The translations under genes and the position numbers were made by a program. From the NCBI GenBank assembly GCA_050084985.1, contig JBITNC010000002.1, positions 6,014,001 through 6,078,000 on the forward strand: a DNA stretch of 64,000 nt, written 5' to 3'. Below, in pieces: positions 1 to 10,400 of the stretch. The notes under the pieces are model-generated. The model saw only the letters and a program-made list of their open reading frames with translations. It had not been told where the DNA came from and searched no databases. The stretch's first letter is position 1; each line of letters opens with the position of its first letter. Source of the stretch: Nageia nagi. Taxonomy: Eukaryota > Pinophyta.

Positions 1-999
1 AATTATGCAAAAATATAAAGTAAAGTATTAAAAATACATCATCCACAAGAACTTGAAATATAAGAGTCCAATGGGTTTTGTACTAACCCCTAAAGGACAT
101 TTTTACATTTTGCATACTTACTCAAGTTCATAAATTCATTCAACACTTTAATGAATTTAAAAAGGCTAAGTCCTACTTAGCATTAATCCATTCATTAATT
201 TAAAAAAAAAAAATTGCATAAGTTCTATACTTAGCATGAATTCATTTTTAAATGTTCTAAGTCCTACTCATGACTAGTAAAAAGAAATGCCATAAATCAC
301 TTAGCAAAGAATGCCTAGAGTTTATTCATAACTTAACATTTAATGAATAAGTCCATTCATACTTGACATAAATCATGAATTCATAGACAATGTTTAAGTC
401 CTACTTTAGCATTAGTTTAAGCATTTAGAGAATTAAAAAATGCATAAGTTAAGCATTAACAAACTTGACATTTAATGACTTAAAAAAAGGCACTAAATTC
501 TCCCCCTTCTTTCTTAAAAAAGGCACTATAAGCATTTAATTTGAACTTAAAGAAAGAAAATTTTAGAAATACTTGATCATGTAACTCCAAAAAAATTTTC
601 CTCTTTTAGGTAAGAAAAATATCATGCTCATAAAACTTATGGAGAAAAGAGACTTTAATTTTTGGACAACCACATCTTGCAAGAGGTAAGGTGTTTACCT
701 ATCAAAACGTTATGAGGATTGACTATCATGCTCAACAAAATTAAATTAGCCTCCTTTTTGGAAAAAAAAAACTTCTACCCAACAAGGTTTGACTTCAAAT
801 AATTAATGCTTCTTACCAAAAAATTAAAGCATTAGAGAGACTTTGCAAAGAATACAAAAAAAATTTTCAACTCAAAAATTAATGCATTGTCTCTCATCCA
901 ACAAGAAGTTGTTGAAAAGTTTGTTGTTTTTTTTTTGTTTTTAATGAAGAGAGGTAAAAAAAATGTTGATAGACATGTAAAAAAAAGGAAAAAAAAAGG

Positions 1000-1640
1000 G
1001 CCGCTGCTAAGGGCACAGTCGACGAGGGAGCAATGTGAGTCCCCCTTATTCAGGCGAGCACAATGGATAAACAAGTAACACGAAGGGCAGCATAAGTGCG
1101 AGTGGAAGGAGAGGGAAGCACGTAAAGGAGTGCACCTCCGCAGGGGAATGGAGTCCAATTGTTCGTGGCCCCTAAGTGGCTGTTCTCGCATCACAACCAT
1201 GGCAGTAAGACCTTGCCACTTTCCCACATAGAGAGAATAGCTTCAGATGGAGTCCAAGGTAAAAAAGGACAGCCATGGAGCAACCACGAGAAGCTAGGGG
1301 CAGAGCAATCAATGAGATGTTGGGGGCGGATTAGTCACTTGGAGCTAGGGATTGAGCAATTGCTTGGAGCTGAAGGGCGGAGGAGAGGTCACAGCGAGGA
1401 GAAACCCTGTGAGGGCTTGGACAGGCCACAAGGGTTGAGCTAACAAAAAATGCAGAAAGGGACTAGGATTGTACGAGTTGCTCAGCCGCATGAGGAGAGA
1501 GGCTGTGAAGGAGAGGCGCAGGAGAGGAGCAGAGGCCAGGCGATAAGGAGTTGTGCAAAGGTCGTAGTGTCAGCTGGCTGTGATGGCAGAGAAGCGGTAG
1601 GCTGTGGGTTTCGGTGGTCGACTGGGCAGTAGATAGGAGA
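1000..1640. other. GC-rich island inside the copia leader
   Basis: A visibly GC- and purine-rich (+ strand) block within otherwise AT-rich leader. Open frames at 1159-1443 (+), 1450-1632 (+) and 832-1227 (-) arise from the base composition and show no domain I recognise. The complete copia element has a comparable island at about 45950-46480, at the same distance from its PBS, so the island belongs to the element family. Confidence 0.45.
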
Positions 1641-2264
1641 CGACCCAGGCTCTTTCATCAAAATCTGCTATATCGAACCCCTCCCTTATGGGATTTTTCA
1701 TATTACATATAGCCAACGATTTTCTTGATTTATCTCAATTAATCCAATAGATTAGGGATTAGACAACCCCTTGTTATCATTAAATTAATTTCCTTCCCAT
1801 ATGAATATAGTACAAGGAATATTTTGCCTCTTTTAGTATTAAAATTATAAATGCAACCTTTTATTTAACATTTCTCAAATAACTCCCTTTTTGTTAGTAA
1901 AAAAAATTTTGCATGTAGATTTGAAGAAGAAATTTTTTTACTTAAACTTTGATATAGTAAAACCTAAAAAAAAAAAGGTATATGCCAAATTATAACAATA
2001 TAATAGGCATTTTAACAAGTTGCAACTAACAATAAGACATGTTAGTATAAAAAATGCAACTAAATATATTGTTATTTTGAGCAAATTTATCATAAACAAG
2101 GATTATCATAACACAAAATATGTTAGTAATCCAAGATAAAGTGGAGTAAGATTATACTTTGAATAACTTTTACCTCACAATGGAGTGAAAGATGGAGAAT
2201 GAGGACCTTCAAGTTGAAGATGAAAAGCCTCAACACCAAGGATGTAGAGAGGAGCCTCCAAGGT

Positions 2265-2276
2265 GCTCTGATACCA
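2265..2276 (-). other. Primer-binding site, initiator-Met tRNA type
   Basis: GCTCTGATACCA on the + strand, i.e. TGGTATCAGAGC on the element strand, the exact 12-nt PBS that plant copia elements use with initiator methionine tRNA. It lies two bases inside the LTR edge, the normal spacing. Confidence 0.85.
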
Positions 2277-2278
2277 AT

Positions 2279-2768
2279 TGAAGGAAATTAGATCTACACT
2301 AATCCTCAAGGTCCAAGACTATAGGAAACTTAATTATTCAACATCTACAAGCTAATAACACCATTCACACAAGATAACACCAATATAAGTGGTTCCTCCC
2401 TTATTGGGAGTACATCCACAACTAGATCTCAATTATCAAACTATGCACCCTCTTACTACAATTCCTTTCTCTCCTACACAAACTAGTAGAGTAATCTTAC
2501 TCAAAATCTAAGTGATATTACAAGAGGAGAGGCCCTCTATTTATAGCATGAGAGCACCTTCCTAACCTCCCTTTAACCCAAGGGTAAGGTTAGGGTTACA
2601 ATAAATATATTACCTAACTTTAACATACCAACTAACGACATGGTAAGGTCAAAGCTTACATAATAAAGAATTCAATTAATCCCTTAAGGTATCTAAATAT
2701 CCTTTAAGTGATTAATTGAATTTACAAGGAGTTTAGATATTCACAATATTTCATTACAAATTCTAACA
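2279..2768 (-). repeat. 5' LTR of the left copia element
   Basis: 490 bp that starts TG and ends CA on both strands (+ strand TGAAGGAA...TTCTAACA). It resembles the 499-bp LTRs at 39087-39585 and 47135-47633, including 'taagtggttcct', 'gggagtacatccac.aactagatct' and the 'ctatttatag' box near 2535-2549, which is a plausible TATA region when read in the LTR context. The internal boundary is fixed by the adjacent PBS. Confidence 0.75.
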
Positions 2769-4140
2769 CAATAAACCCTAATTGGTCACCATTCCTAAAA
2801 ATCCTACCAAAACAAGTCACCCCACAATCCTTCACAAGAAACCCTAGTAGAGGCATTTTCAATATGCTATGAGTCTTTACTAGTCAACAAGGGCCTCATT
2901 ATTTTGCTCTAATGATCATATCTTATTTATTGATTTGGAATATATATAGTAAATTTTATTGACTACAACACATCCAAATCAACAAGTAAAGATTAAGAAC
3001 ATAAACTCTTTACACCTTAAAAACTTTTAAGACTCTAATACCACTTGTAGATGGTTGTTTTATAAAAATAATACCTCTTATTTACACCATCATGAATAAT
3101 ATATCAAAGAGAACTCAATACACAAACATTCAAAATATTTAACAAAATATAAAACATTAACAACTTTTCATCAAAATAAAAAGAAAAATAATCTCCACAC
3201 AAAAAACTATCCTATCCATATAAGAATATTAGTTTCGAAAAGAAACTTGCGATTGCAAAATTAAGAAATAATTCATACAAATTACATTTAATGAATTTGG
3301 TAGATGGACAATATCTAAAACACATTGGAATAAAAGAACTTGTAAGCTTTGTAACCTAAATGCCATAAAAGATGAGACTAGTTTGTTCCTTCTTTGTTTG
3401 CTTTACAAAGGCATAAGACAATTTATAAAGATATTTGTAATTATAGCTTGATTCATGAATTTTATTATACAACTTAATTTTGTTAAAAATAAGCATTCAA
3501 ATCTGTAAATGATTTACATTTATATGTGGATAAACTTTGGTAGATCTTACAAACCATTGAATTTAAAAGAACATTAAAAGACTTATTTTATTTTACATAA
3601 ACTACAATGGTATTATATTATGGAAGTCCAAAATGACTCTTGATCTTTTCTTCAATTACATTTGATACCTAACTATTAGAAGTAATAGAATACATGACAC
3701 ATAAAATATCTTTCCTTCAATTACATTTACCATCTAACTATCAAAAGAAATAAAATACATGATTCACATGACACCAAACACCTATAATTAATATTTATAA
3801 TTAATTTCAAGAATTTTTCTCCTATGAAAATGATCATAATTAATTTCCTTTCTTAACTTAAGCTTTATCTCATACTTTACCATAACTTCCCCATATGTTA
3901 GATTACAATAATTATATAACTTCTCCATATGTTAGATTACAATAAGTATAAATAAATCACTCCTCAAAATCACCCACGCACCCTCTACACCAAACTCCAA
4001 ACCACAATTCGCTAAGAATTCCACATTTATAAAATCACCATAAGTCAGCGAACTCCAAAATTACCTCGATTTCGACGGCCAAACATTTTACCCCTCCAAA
4101 ATACCAAATCAAACCCCAAATTTACAAGCAAATTTAATTC
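2769..4140. other. Gene-free stretch with copia fragment trace
   Basis: AT-rich, no coding frame supported. At 3032-3043 'actctaatacca' is a one- or two-mismatch version of the copia PBS, followed by a possible LTR start 'TGTAGATGG' at 3046, so part of this stretch is probably an old copia LTR whose far end I cannot place. From about 3960 composition shifts to C-rich text that probably leads into the promoter of the DUF789 gene. Confidence 0.4.
4026..4034 (+). promoter_or_regulatory. Candidate TATA box of the DUF789-domain gene
   Basis: 'TTTATAAAA' about 320 bp upstream of the ATG at 4350. It would place transcription start near 4060 and give a 5' UTR of about 290 nt. No other evidence supports it; such motifs are common in AT-rich DNA. 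Confidence 0.25.
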
Positions 4141-4349
4141 TTATCTCAGCCGGATGAGGGGCCGGTTAAAGAGGGATTGGTAAAGACCAGCAGCTCGGAA
4201 TGGGAATGTGATGGAGACGCACCTGTATATGAATCCAGCAGATTTTCCAGGCTACGACATTCATCTGGAGCTGTAGGAGATCTCGCCAGAAAGTTGCTGA
4301 CAGGTGGTCGATCGGCTGAGCCGCTGAAATTGAGCTTTTCCCACCTCAC

Positions 4350-4478
4350 ATGTCCACTGCACTTGAAGCTGCGGGACGGCCAATCGGTAGTTGCGCCGGT
4401 GGTGACAGAGGGAACGGAATTAACAACAATTCTGTTAGTAAGAATTCCGAGAGTAATTGTGTCTCGGCCACTTCTACG
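4350..4478 (+). CDS. DUF789 gene exon 1 (residues 1-43)
   Basis: Opens MSTALEAAGRPIGSCAGG and is rich in Gly, Asn and Ser. It ends phase 0 at ACG|GTAGGT. The following intron is short (119 bp) and contains a G homopolymer at 4522-4537. Reading through the donor would give a frame ending at 4544. Confidence 0.6.
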
Positions 4479-7400
4479 GTAGGTGGGGGGATCGAACCCT
4501 ATCTCAAACCATCCCCTTCGTGGGGGGCGGGGGGGGGTTATTAACGAGGATTTGGATGAATTTTTGTAATGTTTTTGTTTTTGTTTTTGTTTTGTAGGTG
4601 GTGTTGGACCCCGCGGCTTTTCTTGAGAATTGGAAGAAGCAAATCCAGGTGTGATTCTAACCCTAAGATTATAGAGTTGAATCTTTTTTATTTGAAAGAA
4701 TACTTTCAGTTGAATTTTATTTTATTTAATTTTTTGAATGTTTTGTGGGTGATAATGTCCAGTGTTGGTTTCTTTTGTTTGTCAGTTTTTAGTTTTGTTT
4801 GTTGATTGTTTGGTTGGGGTTAAGGGAAACTTTTGCGAGATTTCGTTAAGAGGTCGTGTTGCAGTTTCTTCAGTTCTTGATTGGCTGACGTGAAAAAATT
4901 ACAGGGGTTATTTTTTATAACGTGGGCAATTAGGGGGCTCTGATTAGCTGACGTGGTGGAATTAAGAACATAAACTATCTACATTTGACATGGAGGGATT
5001 ATAATAGATGAATTTTGGGGTGGCAGTTTTAGTGGTCCGACGTGGGCAACTGTAGGGTTGTAATTTGCCGAAGAGGATGATCTGTAGGGTTGTAATGTGC
5101 TGACGTGGATGAATTGTAGGATTATAATCTTGTAATGTGGACTAGTTGTAGGGTTATAATGTGCTTGCTTGGATGAATCATTGAATTGTAGGATCAGTGC
5201 ATTTTGGGCGTTAATGTAGGAAAGATTATACTATGCTGGAGTGGATAGGAGTTAGATAAATGTTTTTCAATATGCTGGTGTTGACATTGTGAGAAGAGGT
5301 GTGCTTCAGGACCTTGGGCAGTAAAAGGATATATTATATTATGTTGATGTGGATAAGAGGAGAAAACATTTCAATGTTGTTATGGGTTCTTTGAGGGGCT
5401 TTGGAGAGTAGTAGGATGGATTATACTTCGTTGATGTGAATACAAATAGAGCCATAATATTGATGCGCTATCTACAATGGGCACATTATGGGTGTGTGTC
5501 TTATAGACACTTTGGGCAGAGTTAAATTAAATAATGTTTTGCTAATGTGAATAGGATGGAGCAAATAATTTAAATGTGCTGATGTGAACAAATTGTAGAT
5601 GTGTGTGTTATATGTTAGTTAAAGGAACAAATAGAACATGTTATGTTAGAATTTGACTTCAAATTTGAAAGCTATGGTATTCAAATGAAGTTTGGCTGTG
5701 TTAAATATATTTGGCAAGGAATCAAATATACTAAATATTGGAAAATTTTAAAAACTTTTGGTATTAATTTTGAATTTCTTCAGGTTTAATTCATTTGGTT
5801 TGAAGATATGGCATAATTTGAAATTTTCCTTCCAAATTCTACTTGTATCTTATGGTAGAAGTAACATTAGTTAATGAAAAATGGATAAGGGAATACAGAC
5901 AGTTACTTTATCATGACGTGAGCAGACTGCAAGTAGTATAGGAAATTTTTTGCAGAGATGGGTAAGTAGGTGGTCCATTGGTGGACACATGTTAAGGCCT
6001 CAAGTCTGCAGGCTAGAACCTTGTCCAAGCTAGCTGCAACGATTATATAGTTATGTATATGTGGTGCGTGTTAGTTGTAGGGCATATGTTAAGAAATGCA
6101 GTTTTAGGGTTGCCTAGTCATAGCAATTTACAATTGTATTGTACTGCAAGTAAGAACATTAATGCTCTTGAACACCCTTATTTTACGCAACTTCAGCTAT
6201 TCTCAGTTACAGCCAACACTTTGTGGTGTAGATTTTGTATTTTGGCAGACAGTGTATATACTCTTCTGCATATTGTAGTGCTCATCTATCTGCCAATTGA
6301 CCCGTTGTCTTTATGATAATCAGCTGTGTGTGGATGTTCATAGTATGAGCCTTCCAGTTGTATTATAGTGTGAGAAGATAATCTAAATTACTCATTTTCA
6401 TCAAAATCCTATAAATGTTCCAGATGTGAAAAATGATTTTGCGCATATGAAGTTGTCCTGAATGACACAAAGAAAATACATTAGCATCCTCAAATGACCA
6501 AAGTATTTCAGTCACATTCAAAATCACAGCAATTTATAACAGTCACAAATCTTAGTTTGAGTTGGGATGATAAAATTTGGAGGTTCATACCTTGATACTT
6601 GGATGATAAAGTTTGTAGGCATTCTACATTATACTTGGATTAAAAGTATGACCAGAATAGTTATACATGTAGTTTTTGGCTGTTTTGCTTTCAAACTGCT
6701 TCCTTTTTAACATCTTAAGGCAATCAATTTTATTTTATGAAGTGTGAGCATGTAGAAGGATACAAAGGAGCCTTGCTATTCTCAAGCAAGGAAATTGTGC
6801 AGTGATTGAAAATATTTCTAGTTTTTGATTTTGCAATCTTTTCAAACTTTTATAGCTCTCAAATTGTGTTGTGGAAGTTGTGTAGTGAGTTCATAACCAG
6901 CCTGATTAGATACTCAATAACTTATTTTCTAGGCATGCTAAGAAGAATACAAAGTAGCCTTGGTATTCTCAAGCAACACAATAATGTAGTGTTGAAAATA
7001 ATACTAGTTTTGCATTTTGGAATCATTTCAAACTACTATAGCTCTCAAATTGTGCTGTGGAAGTTTTGTAGTGAGTTCATAAACCAGCCTGGTTAGATAC
7101 TTAATAATTTACCTCTTAGGTATACGAGAAGAAGTGTTAAAAATAATTCTAGTTTCACATTTTGCCATCATTTCAAACTTTTATAGCTCTCAAATTGTGC
7201 AGTGGAAGTTGTGTAGTTAGCTCATAAACCAGCCTGACTAAATAACTTACCTGCTAGGCATGCTAAGATTAGATTTCACCTCTTAATTTATATTTAATTT
7301 TAGATAATTTCATTGGACATGCTCCTAAGCAACTATGGAAAACACAATGTGCTGTAATTGTGGGATGATTGTATGTCATATGCAATGAGAATGCTTCCAA

Positions 7401-10400
7401 GTTCTTAATATTCAAACAACCTTCTTTTTTGCAATGAAGTGAGCGTTCGTTATGTATCAAGTGGACACTATTAAATTTCAAAATTGTTTTCTATGCGAGT
7501 AGAATGTAACAACCTTTCTTGCTTTAAAATTCTCTTGCACACTAATAGGATTTGTGTGTAGCCTTCTGAATTATGGTATTAGACACTTGAAAAGACTCTT
7601 TGACTTTGGATTTGAGTTAGGGCAAACAAGGCCAAATGATTATTCACTGAAGTCTTTTGAAGGCTTTCTTGCTTTTTACAAGGTCTTCTGAGTTTGACAA
7701 GTCTGGTGAGTAGACTCGTCACTCAAAAAATCTTCTGAGTCTAATCACTAAAACAATTAAAGAAATTACCAAAATATAGTAAAAATACTCCTTAGACATA
7801 TTTTTGTTTGGAGCTTTTAGTTTTGACTTATGGCATTATTGCTCTTAGTTTTGTATGTCATTGATGCTAACCAATTGAGGATTATAGAAGATTAGTGTTT
7901 TCTTTTGTCAAATTTGCCCAATCCTATGATTGTTTGATTATATTCATGTTAAATAAGAAAAATATCCTTTCATACATGGATACGTATAGATATTGATTTA
8001 GATTCTATCCATATACTATACCTATGAGAAGGAATCTACCTTGTGAATGATAACTTCGATTGAGCCAGATCCACCTTTGCATTTAATGATATACACACCC
8101 AGAGTCTGTGTTGAGTTTTCTGACAGAGTCTGAGACAAGTCCAGTGTCAATGATATGTTTCCAATAGATACTCCTCACAAATAATTTTTTCTGAATTTGG
8201 GTTAGATATATTTTCACAACTCCTTATCTCACTGCATAGTGACAAACATAATAACGGAAAAGAGGTCCCTACATTTGCAATAAGAATTGAGAGGTTCAGT
8301 ATACAAGCATCAGGTTGTATTAGCTAAGAAAACTTGTATGTTACTTTCAAGTGCTGTACTTCTTGGTACAAAATCTTAAAAAATATGTTCTAATCATAGA
8401 CCAAGAGTTGACACATTAGATGAAGAAACATCTACTACATGACATGTATTTAAGGGCATATATTTTCACAACTCGTTATCCCACTGCATAGTGACAATTT
8501 GACAAACATCATAACGGAAAAGAGGCTCCTACATTTGCAATAAGAATTTTATATTGTATCTCTATATTTCTGAAAAAGAATTGAGAGGTTCAGTATACAA
8601 GCATGAGGTCGTATTAGCTAAGAAAACTTGTGTGTTACTATCAAGCACTGTACTTCTTGGTACAAAACCTTAAAAGTTATTTTATAATCATAGACAAAGA
8701 GTTGACACATTAGAGGGAAGAAACTTCCAATACATGACAAGTATTTAAGGGCATGCCTCAATCAAACCCTTATAAAAGTGGAAATGGTTATGAAGTAGAG
8801 AATATGTGTGAATTTCTATTGAAAAACTAAAATTTCCTTATCTATCTCTTAACTGTAACTACTGTTTATCTGTAGCTACTGTTTACTTTGGGCTTGGTTT
8901 ACCGTTTTATTATTTGTAAATGGAAAAAAAAGATAGAAACTAAGCTATTTCTTACAATTTAAACAGGAATACACTAAACACTTAGTCATTACGGAATGTT
9001 TGAATCCTAAATCTTGCTCAAAGAGGGAGCCACAGGGCATACATCAATTATAGTATAAGAGAAGTGGAAATTTTAAGAAAACTGATACTTTCTTGTTAGT
9101 TCCTTATCTATCTCTGAACTTTAACTAGTTTTTATCTATAACCACTGTTTACTTTGGGCTTGTGTTATTCTTAACTGTTTGTAAATGATAAAAAAGATAC
9201 AGATTAAACTATTTATTACATTTTTGACAGGAATAAACTAAAAGTTTAATCATTAGAGAAAGAAAGAAAGAAAGAAAGAAAATATATTAATGTATAAAAG
9301 TGACTAAAATATCTGGTGATAATAGAAAAGTGCTAAGGTTTAAGAATCTGTTGTGACTAAAACACAACATGCCCCAAAATCTTGCTATTTTGGGGACCCT
9401 CAACGTGTCATGTATATACTTCGTTTTGTCGTCGTTTTATCCCACCCAAGTTGGGCCTTAAAGACAAGGATTCGTGGACAATTCCTCTTTGGTTCAAGCC
9501 TCATTCTTCGCCTAGGGTAAGTCATACCATATTACCAAGTTAGAAATTTTGAAATTCCCAAAAAATGACTAAGTTTGGAAAGTGTAAAGTCGACCTTAGG
9601 TGAACCAGGGAGTCCAAGAAGAGTTGGAGCACGACGAACTCGAACTGGGCGTCTTCAAGGGCTGGCACATGATTCAAAAACACAGAATCTTGTCTTTTGA
9701 AATCATGGGATTGGGCTTGGAGGTCATCAAAATTGGAAGAGAGACTCAAAAACGCAATCTGGGGCACTTGCAAGCCTAGCGCATGCCTCCAGGAGACAAA
9801 ATCTTGTCTTTCCTGGGCATGCACCAAGCACAGGAAGCAGATTGGAATGAAATGGAGCATGGAAAGTCTAAGGCAAGGGCATAACAAGGCTGGCGCATGG
9901 TTTCAAAAGACAAAATCTTCTTTTTTTGAACCATGCGACTTGGCCAGGAGGAGGAATTGATCAAGTTCAGAGTCAGGAAGTGAACCTAAGGCACTCAGAA
10001 GGTTGGCGCATGCCTCAGAAAGACAAAATCTTGTCTTTTTGAACCATGCGCCATGCCTGGAAGGGCTTCCAGTTCGAGCAACAGGGAAAAATTCTTCCAG
10101 GAACCTCAAGATTAGCTCAAGCACACTCAAGGGGGTTGGCGCATGATCTCAAAAGACAAATTCTTGACTTTTTGAGGCATGCACCAAGCCTAGGAAGCTT
10201 CCAGGAGTGAGCAAGGATGAAAATTTGGCAAAGACACGAGCAATTAAGCATGAAAAGACGAAAATTTGGCCATCTGGAGGTTGATGCATGGTTCAAAAAG
10301 ACACAATTTTGTCTTTTTTTTTGCCATGTGACCAAGCTGGATGGGCAAGAGAGGCTGGCGCATTCCTCAAAAAGTAAAAAAATGACTTTTGGAATCATGC

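Larger units (their letters stand above)
1..2768 (-). mobile_element. Ty1/copia LTR retrotransposon, 5' portion (leader plus 5' LTR), cut by window start
   Basis: Read on the minus strand this is a 5' LTR (2279-2768), a primer-binding site (2265-2276) and at least 2.2 kb of non-coding leader running off the left edge. The leader matches, piece by piece, the leader of the complete copia element at 39087-47633: both share the phrase around 'gtccaatgg...actaacc.ctaaaggaca' (about 67-103 here, 45079-45112 there) and similar A-rich text after it. No polyprotein sequence is present in this part. Short open frames at 832-1632 fall inside a GC-richer patch and show no recognisable domain. Orientation rests on the PBS. 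Confidence 0.75.

Noticed and set aside
4146-4349. Minus-strand 67-codon frame and + strand 101-codon frame from 4177 near the gene start
   Set aside because: They overlap the 5' UTR and exon 1 in other frames, have no domain, and the + frame has no ATG at its start (TTG).
6806-7096. 96-codon + strand frame in intron 2
   Set aside because: Made by the three-copy tandem repeat; hydrophobic and repetitive, no domain.
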